The notes under the pieces: model-generated
Database searches by the model: none
Told to the model about the DNA's origin: nothing
Seen by the model: only the letters and a program-made list of their open reading frames with translations
Made by a program: the position numbers and the translations under genes
Assembly: GCA_964058845.1 (NCBI GenBank)
Contig: CAXKVR010000444.1
Location: 1-53,837 of the forward strand
Direction: 5' to 3'
DNA from: Carex sylvatica
Lineage: Eukaryota > Streptophyta > Magnoliopsida > Poales > Cyperaceae
Length of the DNA: 53,837 bases
In this document: positions 22,724-34,694 of the stretch, piece by piece
How positions within the stretch are numbered: the stretch's first letter is position 1
Layout of the letters: every line of letters starts with the position of its first letter

Positions 22724-23869
22724 CCCTTTTTGAATAACAAGAACACAACTTAACATTAGAGAAAAAATGAAATGCAAAATAACAATTAACATTCAAACTG
22801 AAATTTTTACCTGAAGTTTTCGGTTCAAAAGCAGATTTGGAGACTTCTCTTGATAGCGCATTATAGAAGTTTGTAGCTCCCCTGCCACATCAGATTTCCT
22901 GCCACGTATGAGTCTTAGGAATTCACTAAATAAATGACCAGTCTTGAACTGATCTTCAGTTATCTGTTATACATTAAAAAAAATGAAAAATGAAAAACGG
23001 TCTTGAACTGATCTTCTAATCTATAGTGTACTTTTTCTGTGTTTCATCTTATTTTTACCAGTATGTTAACTATGCAACTCTGCAACGAAGCTTCAAACAA
23101 TAATAGTCAGAAAAAGTCCCATTAAATTTACATTCTTTTGCTTTCGACATCCCAGTTTGATTTAACGAAAGGTGGCATCCAATGGGCATTGGGCTAAAAT
23201 CTGTCCCAAGTGCCGTCGAAGCTGTTCGTGCGTATCACTTCAAGATTCGCATTAACATCCGTGCGTATCACTTCAAGATTCGTGCAGATGAAATTTGCAT
23301 GAATCTTAACGAATATCGAACGGCTCCGACTGGTCACCGGATGCTCCCCGGTTCATGATTTAGTGGGATCACAGATTATCAGACCAAACTATTGAACTGC
23401 TGGTACAACAGTTGCAATTACTGTTATTAATTTTAAATGCTTAAGAAAAACCCTGAAGTACAAAACTACAATTCTTCAGTTACATAAGAAAAAAAAAAGC
23501 TAAAACAAAAATTTGGAACCAGTCATCTGTAAATGCAATGTTGTTATATACTGGTACGATATGTACCAGAAGTCAGATTGAGGATTCCTTATATAATCAT
23601 AATAAAATAAAAGGATAGTAGGAGAATTACACCTTCTGAGGTTGATTTGGAGCGTTGAAATCAGACTGGTGATGACCTGGTGGGATTTCAGTTAATTTGT
23701 ATGCAGAATAGTAGGATACTGGTACGAGAGGTATCCACCACTTACGCCAAATTACTTCAATCTTTTCACCTTTGAATTTTTCTTTTCTAATTTTTTTTTT
23801 GATCGGAGGCAAAGTAACCAAGCAACAAAAAAAAAATATAACAGCATCATGACTTACATTCAAATTTGT

Positions 23870-24485
23870 TGTTGATTGAGGTATTTGTTCATATAATTTT
23901 ATTTTGAAAACTTGTTCATATAATTTTAGGAAACAAATTTTTGGAATTTGTTGCTGACCATTTTTGGAATTTGAAAATCCTAAACCCTAAACTCAGTGAA
24001 CAAACTAATTGGTGCAAAATGAGCTTGTCTTAATTAATATATATTATAAAACCTAATGACATACTCAGATTCAAGATTTATCACACTAGAATAATATAAT
24101 GCTCCTTTGTTTACCATGTTAAGAATCAAAATATATAGAACTTACATTATCTCAACAAAAAGGGCACTACACTGAATGATTTCGCATCTTCATATTAAAA
24201 TTTGGGTTTTTCGAATTTCAAGAAATGGCTGTTTCTCTTTTTGGGGTGGGGAGAAATAGAGAGAGAGGGAAAGGGGGGGGGGGACCCGATTTTTTATTAA
24301 TAGAATATAAATAAATAAAATATCAGATTGTTTTTTATTTTTTCAATAAGATGGGTAGAAAATCACTGTTTTTTTAACAGTTCAAAAACATTGATTTTGT
24401 ACCTATTTCAAAAAATAGTAAAAAATTCCAAAAATATAACCGGAGGATTCCAATGCCTCATCTTTTTCATACCTCTTCATATAAT
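23870..24485. other. Upstream region of the TraB-like gene
   Basis: No exon is recognised. A pyrimidine-rich leader on the minus strand (about 24285-24240, including an 11-base G run on the plus strand) looks like a 5' UTR or promoter. Fragments of the MITE core (AGATGGGTAGAAAATCACTG near 24350) occur at 24340-24440. Confidence 0.45.
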
Positions 24486-24487
24486 AT

Positions 24488-25200
24488 ATATAAAATCATA
24501 ATATAATATAATATAATATAATATAAGAGAAGGGTTCCAATGCCTCATCTTTTTTATACCTCATCATACCTCATATATTATATCTTCATTTTCAAAGTTC
24601 AAATTGTCGATCCGAACCGTTTAACATAATATTTATACTAAAATATGCATGTAGATGAAATTTTATATTTTTTGAAATTTTTTACTATTTTTTAAGATAG
24701 GTACAAAATCAATATTTTTGAACCGTTCAAAAAACAGTGATTTTCTATCCATCTTAAAAAATAGTAAAAAAAATTCAAAAAATATAAAATTTCATCTCTA
24801 ATCATATTTTAGTATAGATATCATGTTGAACGGTTTGGATCAACAATTTAGACTTTAAAAACGAACACATAGCATATGAGGTATGATGAGGTATGAAAGG
24901 CATGAGGCACTGGAACACTCCTCATAATATAATATAATAATATAATATATATACAATCGTAATATAATATAATATAATATAATATAATATAATATAATAT
25001 AATATAATAATATAATTAAAAAACAAAAAATAATATAATATAATATAATAATATAATATATAAGTATATTAATATAATAATATAATAAAAAAAAAAAATA
25101 TAATATAATAATATAATAATATAATATATATAAAATTATAATATAATATAATATAATATAATAATGTAATATCAAAAAAATATAATATAATATAATATAT
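24488..25200. repeat. (AATAT)n microsatellite interrupted by a MITE
   Basis: Irregular AATAT/ATAAT repeats occupy 24488-24526 and 24924-25200, broken by A-runs. The 397-bp MITE at 24527-24923 splits the tract. The apparent reading frames here are pure Tyr/Ile repeats and are not genes. Confidence 0.85.
24527..24923. mobile_element. Mutator-like foldback MITE, 9-bp TSD
   Basis: Starts GAGAAGGGTTCCAATGCCTC and ends GGCACTGGAACACTCCTC. It is flanked by ATAATATAA on both sides, a 9-bp duplication (ambiguous because the target is a microsatellite). The interior shows the shared core: TTCAAATTGTCGATCCGAACCGTT, a run around TACTATTTTTTAAGATAGGTA, and the mirror-image AACGGTTTGGATCAACAATTT. Confidence 0.75.
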
Positions 25201-26490
25201 AAAATGTTAGAATTCTCAGACGGGCCTTCCTTTCCCGTTGAACTTTTTTTATTTTTATTTTACCAGAGAAGGCTCGGACGGATCTTCCTTTCCCGTCTGA
25301 CTTTTCTCTTTTATTTTTTATTTATTTTTTCTTCCGCCGCTAAGCTAAGCTGTTAATGGTAATTAGATTAAGGAAGTTGGACTGGTTAAATAGTCCTGTC
25401 CCATAGGACAGGATATTTGAACCCGTTCTATTCATATCTTGAAAAAAATCTAAAAATAATTTTGTATTTCGATATTTATTTATTTATTTTTTATTAATAA
25501 AAAAATCGGGGGAAAGGACTGCATGCTTACCTTTTTGGGAAATTTCATTCATTTACACCCCTCAAAAACTTTGAAATTACGTTTCCTAATTTAATGTTCA
25601 TATATCATATTTACCCTTCTAAATATAAAAACTCACAAATTTATGAGAAATTTTATAAACTATTTTTTTTGAAGAAAATCAAACAAAATATCGTCTCTCA
25701 GGATTTCTTAAAACCTATGTAAAGCTTCTCCTTGCAAACTAAATTTCACATTTGTTTTGATTTTATACTTTGTTTAATTGATCACCAAAATGAACTTGGG
25801 CACAAAAATAATTATTTTCTAGTTAAATCTAAGAGTCGATAACAAGTGAGGAAAGAGGGCTGTCACAGCCTTGAATTTCCACCAAGCTTTTATAGGAATA
25901 ATTTCTTAAGGTATATACATATTAGAGCCGAATGTTGCCATCACCAGGTAAAATGCCCATATCGGTTTTTTCTTTTTTGAACCAATTGTGGATTAATATT
26001 GGAGCTCCAAGTCTTAAATGTATCTCATAAAATTGTTTTCACTTTTCAGTCCTTTACCTTTGATTCAATCCAAATATATAAAAATATTAGAGACCAAAAC
26101 AGGTACCAAAATACAAAATTTCAATTAGTTCCGTTTGGTGATTAATTGGTGAAACCAAAACACTGACAGCCTATCACATGTCTGTGCATGTATATCAACA
26201 GCTTCTAGATGTAATCTCTAAACTTATGTTTTCTGTAATCATGCCATAAGTTATGAAATATTGAAGTGGATGCATGTGAATATTGAAACAATTTGCACAT
26301 ATATTAAAGGAGATCATACAAAAGAGAAATTTATTGGACTCAAATTTAAATTCGACACGCCAATAACACATAATTTTTTTCACAAATCATAAATGAAAAA
26401 AGAAAATTAGAGAACCAACTTGATTTTTCTTTTACAAAAATCATAAGCATCAAATATTCTTTAGAAGCCATAAATAAAAAAAAGAAACAA
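25200..26490. other. Gene-free interval with small duplications
   Basis: A 20-odd-bp unit around CTTCCTTTCCCGT(T/C) is duplicated at about 25223 and 25282. At about 25545-25650 lies a dispersed repeat (TTTACACCCCTCAAAAACTTTGAAATTACG) that also occurs in NDX intron 14 near 50230. No coding sequence is recognised. Confidence 0.5.
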
Positions 26491-26785
26491 ATTTTAGAGA
26501 ACCAACTTGATTTTTTTTTTTTTTTACAAAAATCATAAGTACCGAATAAGCTATTCAGTACCTCTTATTTACATTTAATCGGTACTGAATAACCTACTCG
26601 GTACCACCCAACTTTATTCTTTTACTTGATAAAAAAATATGAAAAATTTGTGAAACTGGGAGGTACCGAATAAGCTATTCAGTATTAAATAAAGGTAAAT
26701 GACAGATACCAAATAGCTTATTCGGTACTTAATGGTTTTTGTAAAAAAAAAAAAAAAAATCAAATTGATTCTCTAAATTTACTTC
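26490..26785. mobile_element. Foldback MITE with GGTACCGAATAAGCTATTC arms
   Basis: Left arm AGAGAACCAACTTGATTT ... AAGTACCGAATAAGCTATTC and right arm GAATAGCTTATTCGGTACTT-type ... AAATCAAATTGATTCTCTAAA are inverted copies; each arm is itself internally inverted (TACCGAATAAGCTATTCAGTA). A partial extra left arm precedes it at about 26408-26450. Confidence 0.65.
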
Positions 26786-26894
26786 TTCTTTTTTCTAGAA
26801 TTCATTGCACGAATATTGAAACAAACATAAATATTGAAGCGGATCTTAAAGTAGATTGGACCAAACACTAGTACAAAAAACCCCTTCACCGACC

Positions 26895-27210
26895 CTTGAC
26901 CACTGACTGTTTTAAGCAAAGCATCAGTGTTGCTCATACTACACTGACTCTTTTATTAAATAACAGTCAGCATTATAGTTCAATACTGACACTTTAAAAA
27001 CAGTCAGTGTTGATTATCAACACTGACGGTTTTTCAAAAAACAGTCAGTGTTGAACACCAACACTGACGCCCTAAAAACAGTCAGTGTTAGTGTTCAACA
27101 CTGACTGTTTTTATAAACCATCAGCGTTGAGTACCAACACTGACTGTTTTTCAAGCGTCAGTGTTGAGTACCAACACTGACGCTTTAAAACAGCCAGTGT
27201 TAATAATTTA
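26895..27210. repeat. Left subterminal repeat array of the CACTA element
   Basis: About ten alternating copies of ACACTGAC(T/G)GTTTTT and AAAACAGTCAGTGTT form back-to-back hairpins spaced about 30 bp apart. Equivalent copies occur near the other end at 32310-32470. In CACTA elements such arrays bind the element's own DNA-binding protein. Confidence 0.82.
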
Positions 27211-27974
27211 GTGTAAGAATTCAGTTTAAAACTAATTAATTCAGTTTAAAGTATATATGAGATTCATCGTTTAATTTAGTGTGAAAAGGTCATCAATTTA
27301 AATATTGGATGTGAAATCTTAATAAATAATAGAGTTTTGAAGACCAGACTCTATTTTTTTCTAAAAAAAGCTAGCAATTAGATATAACCATTCTTTAGCT
27401 TGTGATTGGTGAGTCAATAAAAAAATATTTGTGGAGAATGAAAATTCATTGGTATCTTAAAAATTATTGCTCCAATTAAAAAGTTTAATTTGTCCATTTT
27501 TATTGAATAAATATGACACGTACCAAATTTAGCCCAATTAATAAAAAAAATTAATTTTTCATCGAATAACATTTTTAAACGATTGACTTGTCATTTTTGT
27601 GTGAATTATATCATAACTGTTAGATGTAAGCAAGATCTGTCCTTGAGTAAATGTAAACAAATGCAATGGTCATTACAAAATATTGTTCATACTTAAAAGT
27701 CAATTTCTTGATTGCCAAATATCAACAATATACCAAATGTCTGCTTTTTGAGATGTTGGCTTAAATTATTTTTGTGACTGAAATATCAATTGCATTATAC
27801 ATCATACTGTGTGTGAACACACTAAATTTACAATTATAGTTGCTGAAATATATACCAACTATTTATATCTTAATTAATAATGTATCACCCAATGAACATG
27901 CATCTCAACACAAAGCAACTAAAGTTTAATTAGGATGATAAAATTGATTCATACAAAAAATATAGCATGAGACA

Positions 27975-28215
27975 AGTTTAAAAAAAAACAGTCGGTGTTG
28001 GTACCAACACTGACTATTTTAAAAAAAACAGTCGTTGTAGGAAACCAACACCGGCTGTTTTTTAAAAACAGTCGGTGTAGGCAACCAACACCGACTGTTT
28101 TTTGAAAAAACAATCGGTGTAAACAATCAACACTGATTGTTTTAAAAAAAAAATAGTCGGTGTTGGCAACCAACACTGACTGTTTTAAAAAAAAACAGTT
28201 GGTGTAGGTAACCAA
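27975..28215. repeat. Internal hairpin array of the CACTA element
   Basis: Five hairpins with a period near 55-60 bp, each AACAGTCGGTGT(T/A)GG...CCAACAC(T/C)GACTGTTTT separated by A-runs. They lie 1.1 kb inside the left end. A further foldback with arms ATCACCGACGGTTTTT and AAAAACCGTCGGTGAT occurs at about 28960-29035. The base motif is the subterminal repeat with CGGTG in place of CAGTG. Confidence 0.75.
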
Positions 28216-29099
28216 AAATGAGAAAACAACAATTAAATTTAGAGAGATGTTTGCAAGTTATGATATATTTACAAATCATGATATTTTTAAAAATAAAATA
28301 TAATTTTTCTATTGAAATTATATTAAAAAATTATTTTATATTTCAAAATGAACAAAATTCTAATCCGATAACACAAAAATCTCACATTTGCATAGAGACA
28401 CCTCCCAACAAATTTGTTTCGCCTGAGGTAATCAAATTTCTCAATTTTACATAAGAGACGTTGGATTGAAGCTTAGACATGATCGAACTTCAAAAATTTT
28501 ATTTTGGTTATGTTTAATATTTTCCATTGATCATTTAAAAACAACTTTGGAATTATTTCATTGAAAATCGACTATCGATTGCTTGTGTGAAAATGAACGG
28601 TCCACAAATATTTACACATATTGAAAGAGCAAATAATAATTAAATTCTACAAAATCAACAATTATAAGTATGATTTGTCCATAAAAGCTGTAAAAAGTTT
28701 GAAAATATTTTATTTTTATTTTTTTCCATATTATTTGTTGTATAAATTAGATTTACATATGTACAAATTCAACATAAATAAGCTAATATTGAATGTCCAA
28801 ACTAATTTGTTAAAAATTTCACTTATCCCATAAACTTTTGCAAAAAATATATCTCTTAAATAAAATTCAATCTATATAATATAATTCTATAGATAGAAAT
28901 TATTTTGCAAACTTTTTTATTTCTCTTCCTTGCAAAATTTTTAACCCTCTGTCAATAAAAATCACCGACGGTTTTTAAAAAAATAGTCAATGTTGGTATT
29001 CAATACTGACTGTTTTTTGAAAAACCGTCGGTGATTTTTTTTTTTGCCGCTGAAATTTTCGGTCCCGAATTTATATCTTTCGATTTTAGCCGCAAAGAA

Positions 29100-30360
29100 C
29101 TTCATTTCCCCTTCTAAATTTCATTCCCCTCTTATAAACCCTCTCCGTCTCTCTCGCTCTCTTCAGACCTTCTAACCGCCAGACCCGACCCATCCCTCTC
29201 GCTCTCTTTAGACCTTCTAGCTCCCAGACCTCACCCTTTTCGTCCAGCCCTAAATCCTCTCCGCACCATCCCTCCCCATCTCTCTCTCGCTCTCTCACAT
29301 CAGATCAGCATCATCTCTCTCTCGCATCAGATCGTCACTGTTTTGGTACCGATCGACTCTCGTCAATGGCTAATTGGAGCAATTTCGGGTAATCTTGATA
29401 TTCAGAAATATCAGTTTTGGTATTCTGACAGCCTATTTTGTGAATTTTGCATAGGCCAATCTACAAGGTCTAAATTTGTGTTCTTGATGTTTAAATTCTC
29501 AGGAGAGTGTAAGCTTTGACTCTAAAAAATTTCAAATTTTTCTGAGACCTCTAGCTATGTCAGATGTTTGATTTTGTGAGAGGCAGTCTGTGTACCAGCC
29601 TGGTACAGTACTAGTTTTTGGTCTTTTAACTTGCCTGTCTTGTGATTTTTGCACAGGACAGCCCATAAGTCCAAATTTCTTGTTCTTTATACCAAAATTC
29701 TCAGAAGAATGCAACCTATACCCTTGATTTATTTCATATTTTTTTTTCTGTATTTTTGAGCTATGCTTTCAATTAAATTTTATAAGAGGAGAGTTTCAGC
29801 CCAGTACCAGTTTTTATTTGCTGATGACCTTTTTTGTAAACATTGTACAGGGTAGACTACAATTCTGATTTGGGTGTTCTTGGTACCAAAAGTTTTAGGA
29901 AAGCACAATCTATATTCTCGAAAAGTTTCAAAAAATTAGAAGACTTAGATCTATTTTTAATTTGTAATTTTATAAAGGGCATATTCTGGGACAGCAAAGT
30001 TATTTACCAATATATTTTACCTTTCAGAGTTAGAACTTTGAAATGTTGTAATAAATTTCAGAAAAATTCAAATGACATGAGGTTTGTTAATCCACATGAA
30101 CAGTTATGCAATAGCATATCCGGAGAAGTTTGAAGGTGACAAAGGGGAAAAATTGATGCAGGTTATCTAGTTATCTTCTTATTCATGAATACTGCCATTA
30201 AATCAATTTCAAGTTTTTAACTCTTTTTGCTCTATTATATATGTATTTCAGCTAGCCAAGCTCTCTCGAGAAGACATGAGAACGATAAATAATGTTAGAC
30301 ACTTGGGAGGATTCAATAAAAAAAAAGACACCAGGAGGTGCTTTCTCTCTTAAATTTGAT
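29100..30360 (+). other. Possible captured host-gene fragment inside the CACTA element
   Basis: A CT-rich leader (29100-29340) is followed by ATGGCTAATTGGAGCAATTT at about 29366 and a donor-like GGGTAATC. Further on are a possible exon between ATGAACAG and GATGCAGGT (about 30104-30167, readable as AYPEKFEGDKGEKLMQ) and, after TATTTCAG, a stretch readable as LAKLSREDMRTINNV (about 30252). Between them (about 29430-29950) are three diverged tandem copies of a ~210-bp intron-like unit (landmarks TTTTGCA(T/C)AGG and AATTCTCAG(G/A)AGA). I do not recognise the product, and the frame is not continuous. Confidence 0.3.
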
Positions 30361-32309
30361 GTTCAAAAGGTGTATTGGCCTAATATATTATTATGTTTGC
30401 AATTAAATTACCAATTGTGGCGGTTCTATCCGCTTGTCGAGGTACTAATTATTTTGCATCAAGCTACCTTAGGAAGACGTATTAGACTTTTGAGTTTTTT
30501 TGGAGGTTGATAAGTGTTAGAGAAGTTAAAGAGTTAAACTTCAGTTAGAAAAGGAGTTGGTGCTTCAACTTAGTGCAGGAAACTAATTTTGTTACTTTTA
30601 AATGACTTCTATGGTAGAATAAAACTCCAAATAGAATTTTGTATATTATTGAGAGAACAAATAAATTTTGTATTTATGTAGTGATTCAGTTCTGAGGCAT
30701 GCCTCGAGCGAATTCAGCTTGAGGAGGATGGGTAAGCCGATGAAATATTCTGAGGTACCTATTCCTTACATATTTATAATGGTTTTGACGATTCGCCTAT
30801 GTTTATTATAGTAAGCCGATGAAATATTGTTCAAACTAGCTATTGTCATTCCTTACTGGTAAGCTCATTTTTGGTTTTATAATTTATGTTGTAGAAATTG
30901 AAGATGCTGAAGACTCCAGAAGTTGTGGTAGATAAACACCGGATGTAGATTGTTTAAGCTATACGCCGAGAGATTATCTACTATTTCATGCGTCTAAGGT
31001 TGGTTAGATACTCCCTGCAAATATATTAAAGTATTATTAACTATCCAACATGTAGATGTAATTGATTACGGAAGTCTTTCTAACCCTGAGTATCGTATGA
31101 ATTTAAACAAGAGAACTATACTCTTATTTAAGCAATGGAACTTTACTTGGAGCCTTGTTATACTGAATATATCTCTACGATATGGTAAGTTCATTATTTT
31201 TGTTCACTAAATGCTTTAAAGTTTGACCCTTGAAATTCTACAGGTACCTCAAAAACCCCAAATGACCTTCTGTGACATATCAGCCAGTGTAGGCTGATCA
31301 GAAGTCCAAACCAAAAATCCACATGAACAGTCAGATAGAGGACTCAAAAACACACACTTTAGATCCAAATTTTACATTCATAGTATTTTTTTATGATTTA
31401 CTAGCTATTTTTAAAGTTTCCTTTCTGAATCTCCAAAAAAATGCTGTTTTCTGCATCTTTTACCAATCTGCCCCTGCATTCAAGCATCTGTTAAAAATAG
31501 TTAAAAAATTACAAAAATCCTGAAACTTGGCAAGCATGTAGTTTAGACTTTTCTTTACATTTCTATAAAAAGAACAAAAAATTTGGCTTTATAGATTGTC
31601 CAGAATGAAATTTTAAAGATTGGTTGACAGCAGCTAAACTCAGATCTGGGTTGGTTTTCTTTCCATTGACCTATCTCGATCTTCTCTTCCTACTTTAGAT
31701 ATGTTTTTTTTTTTCAATTGCTAAACCAACATTGCTTATGTTTATAATTTTGCTTAATGGGTGAGCTTGCATTAATTTGAGAATAATTTGTAGAGCGAGT
31801 TTGCATGGAGTGAATACACTTCTACGGTATATTGTCATACTACCCTCTTGTCATACACTTTATCATTGTGATATTAAATTTAATGGCACAGATTCTAATT
31901 TTCACTAATTGCTATCCGTAGGTTGTACTAGGTGAAGTGGCAATGTGAGGTTGATTACGTTGAATAGGTCTCGTCAATTGATGTCATATCTTCTCGGGTG
32001 GTACTATCCTTTATATTAGTTATAGGTTGCAAGAAAGAGAAGCATTTTCTATTTAAGTCAAGTAAATAGATTTTTGATGGCAATTAACTTGGATAATTTG
32101 GTGTCTTTTGTGTGTTTTATGGATATATGGCATGTAATTTGGATAATTTTGAATGACAATTCACTTATTTGGTGTCTTTTGTTTGTGATTGTGGCATATT
32201 AATTTTTTAACGTCAATAAATGTTAAATAGTAATATATGGCTAGCAAACATATGGAGGCTAACCCAAATATAAACAGAACCATGCCAAATTTTTTATATC
32301 AATACTGAC

Positions 32310-32470
32310 GGTTATAGAGCAAACAATGGCTGTTTTTAATATCTATACTGACGTTTTTAACATCAACACCGACTATTTTTAAAGCGCCATTGTTGAATAC
32401 CAACACTGACTGTCTCTAAAAACAGTCAGTGTTGGTTTCAACACTGACTGTTTTCAAAGAGTCAGTAAAA
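32310..32470. repeat. Right subterminal repeat array of the CACTA element
   Basis: Inverted and direct copies of CAACACTGACTGT and AACAGTCAGTGTTG, matching the left array. It ends about 95 bp before the right terminus. Confidence 0.8.
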
Positions 32471-32789
32471 GGCCACCTTCACTGGCGCTGGCTTTACTGA
32501 CGCCATTGTAACAATCGGTGTAGGGATATTTGGACAGCCAGTGAAGGGGTTTTTTGTACTAGTGAAAGAGGACTAATCTTTTTGCCAGATGCAATTAGGG
32601 CTGTCAAAAAAGCTCGTAGCTCGTGGCTCACTCGTGACTCGCCTCTAGCTCACTCTATAGTGGACCGAGCTGTTAACGAGCCAGCTCGGTCCAGGCTCGA
32701 GCCAAAATAAACAAGCTGAGCCAAGGCCCAGCTCGGCTTGAGCCAGCTCAACTCTAAATGAGCTATACACTGTAGGCTGTCCAACTCTC

Positions 32790-34583
32790 TGATAAGCATA
32801 AATTATATACACATTTGATCTAGATTTTATTATGAAATAACACCAATTATCTTGTATTTATAATATAAAGTGATTAAAATACACCTAGAATCAAGTTATT
32901 GCAGTTATTTGGCTTTTCTATGCAGGAAATAATGCAAAATAGCAAAAATACCCCCCAGTGCGGATCAACCACCCGCACTGCGGATCAATCCAGCCGCACT
33001 CGCAGCGCAGAGGAAAAGTCCGAGCCTAGTGCGGACGCACTGAGGCCAGTGCGGATGAGCCCATCCGCATTCAGTACTTGGCCAAAATTCAGCAACTTCA
33101 GAAGAGCAGATTCCACCCGCAGTGCGGGTCATCCATCCGCAGTGGCACTCGCATCCAGAGAAATTCGCAGAAGTTAAAAAAGGAAACTTGTCCCAGTGCG
33201 GATCATCCATCCGCACTGGACCCGCAGAAAGCCAATAACTGCCCGGTTTGACAGTTTTTCTATTTTTGGCGCTTTATGGACGCGTTTTTACTGCCAGAAA
33301 TACACTTACTTGCCAGGAAAGTAATGTAAAACAGAGCACCCACTAACCCCACCTTCTAGCCTCTAAATCGGGCATAATCCTTGGCTATAAAAGAGAGAGT
33401 TCTTTGTCATATCATTCATTCAATCTCACATCAACCAACACACCATCATTCTCTCTTTACACACACTTAGCGATAAATTCTGGAGTAAGGAAAGCTTTCA
33501 AGCGAGGAGAAGAAGGATTTCCGGAGCAAGATTCGGCAAGATAGAGGGCTTTGATTTGTCAAAGGGTGTAATCATTTTCTTTCATTTGATTTCTTCTTAC
33601 TTTGCCAATTTTTGTAATGGATCTCTCCAAGAGTGAGTAGTTCTCTCTCTAGGGGTTTAGGTCATCATGCATGAACTTGTTTAATTATATTTATTCGGTT
33701 ATATTATTTTTATTATGATTGTTTGATTTAATGGTAATTTCTGTGAATTATTCTTTATGATTTCATATACTTGAAATTACAAGTACCACGTTAGGTTTAA
33801 TGAATTAAAGTAGCTAGAAATCGTGCTATGTCCTGTTTTTCCGCTTTAATCATTAAACTCCAGCATAGGTCAAGTAATCCACCCTGTATCAATCAAATCA
33901 TAAAGGTATATGATATCTTATTAACACTAGGATATAAACCGGATCTCCAGAAATTAGAGTTAGGGTTTGGTGAGGTAGGTATTTCTGAAGTCAAACCCAT
34001 AATTTGGACACCTAGATTGATTAAGTATTGATATGTATTTTGTGTGAACGTGATTGTTAAATATCCATTTAGGATGGTGACAGCCCTAAAACTCGAGGAA
34101 AATTAACCCAACCCACCAAAATACTTGTATCAATAATTAATTGAAATAGGCTAACATATTAGGTTAGAAACCTCATTTAAATCAAATATGAATATAAACA
34201 AACCGAATAGATTGAATTAGCAAGGGATTGTAGACCAAAGACCCCTAGATCTTCTCAACTTGAAAGCAAACCAATATTTCTTTCTTTCATTTCATTTACA
34301 TCTATTGTTTACTATTCCTTATTCACGGGTATTGAACCCAAACTTTAGGATTACTTAAACAAACCCCCCTTATTCTACTTTATTGCACTTTACTTTATTA
34401 TTATTTTCTGAAATTAATTATTTAGAGTTCAAAACTAAGTATTTTTCATACTTTCTGTGGATCGATACCTAAAATACTACTTTGATATAATTGTGCACTT
34501 GCAATTTGACTCAAAAGCGTTTAAGGTTTAAAAGGTACATCTTATTGTACTGAAACTTTTTAGCGTACACTTTACGCGCATCA
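32790..34583 (+). repeat. 5' LTR (1,794 bp)
   Basis: TG...CA boundaries agree with the target duplication. TATAAAA at 33386-33392 fits a core promoter, and the U3 region upstream holds a GC-rich hairpin array (about 32950-33235). The last 516 bp (34068-34583) are repeated as the truncated 3' LTR. Confidence 0.87.
32950..33235. repeat. GC-rich hairpin array in LTR U3
   Basis: About five copies of AGTGCGGAT(C/G)A...ATCCGCA(C/T)T, each forming a hairpin, for example CCAGTGCGGATCATCCATCC at about 33192 and related copies near 32956, 33047 and 33116. This stretch is much more GC-rich than its surroundings. It lies 150-430 bp upstream of the TATA box, where an enhancer would be. Confidence 0.72.
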
Positions 34584-34589
34584 AGTTTT

Positions 34590-34607
34590 TGGCGCCGTTG
34601 CCGGGGA
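34590..34607 (+). promoter_or_regulatory. Primer binding site (tRNA-Asp type)
   Basis: TGGCGCCGTTGCCGGGGA begins six bases after the 5' LTR and is the complement of the 3' end of plant tRNA-Asp, a primer used by many Athila-type Gypsy elements. Confidence 0.85.
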
Positions 34608-34694
34608 GTATTAGGTTAAATACTTAGCTTTTACTTTAATAATTTATTTCAGATTTTCTTTGTTTTCTAACCTAGTCTTCTTTTTGATCGTTCT

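Larger units (their letters stand above)
20156..23863 (-). pseudogene. TraB/PrgY-family protein gene with two probable frameshifts
   Basis: Exons read as 23863-23633, 22963-22811, 22443-22406, 22285-22068, 21522-21215 and 20574-20156; phases agree at every junction. Exon 3 gives the TraB-type VDLVGVVHTGDKRYY and exon 4 a Glu-containing CVLFEGV. The last exon gives IALLYGASHMPDFHKRL (the GxxH motif of the family), then VPVSVEWYTAWSI and hydrophobic, Trp-rich C-terminal segments likely to be membrane-embedded. Plant TraB proteins are poorly characterised and often predicted in organelle membranes. Exon 4 must change frame between CVLFEGV and its end (NWKHADLPAITILQLE), and exon 6 must change frame near 20500 in an A-run between MSKAVIIREK and MEVLKETIAEG. 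Two frame breaks suggest a pseudogene, though an unseen short intron could explain the first. The start is uncertain and no clear transit peptide is visible. Confidence 0.72.
26866..32564. mobile_element. Non-autonomous CACTA (En/Spm-like) element, 5.7 kb
   Basis: Both ends carry an identical 24-bp terminal inverted repeat beginning CACTAGTACAAAAAACCCC. The flanks are AAA at 26863-26865 and 32565-32567, the 3-bp duplication expected of CACTA elements. Long subterminal arrays of (A)CACTGACTGTTTTT and its complement lie inside both ends, as in known CACTA transposase-binding regions. No TNP2-type transposase is visible. The interior has extra hairpin arrays, AT-rich filler, and a spliced gene-like segment at about 29100-30360. 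The element ends 31 bp before the hAT element at 32596. Confidence 0.87.

Noticed and set aside
23980..23995. Telomere-like TAAACCCTAAAC
   Set aside because: Less than two units; chance level in a plant genome.
24855..25175. 106-codon Tyr/Ile-rich frame
   Set aside because: Direct translation of an AATAT microsatellite.
27949..28215. 88-codon minus-strand frame with repeated F/L/H/R units
   Set aside because: Translation of the CACTA hairpin array; the period follows the DNA repeat.
29086..29298. Minus-strand Arg/Glu-rich frame
   Set aside because: Reverse of a CT-rich leader; low complexity.
32899..33216. Overlapping frames on both strands within the LTR
   Set aside because: Produced by the GC-rich palindromic array in U3; no domain, and opposite strands are equally open.
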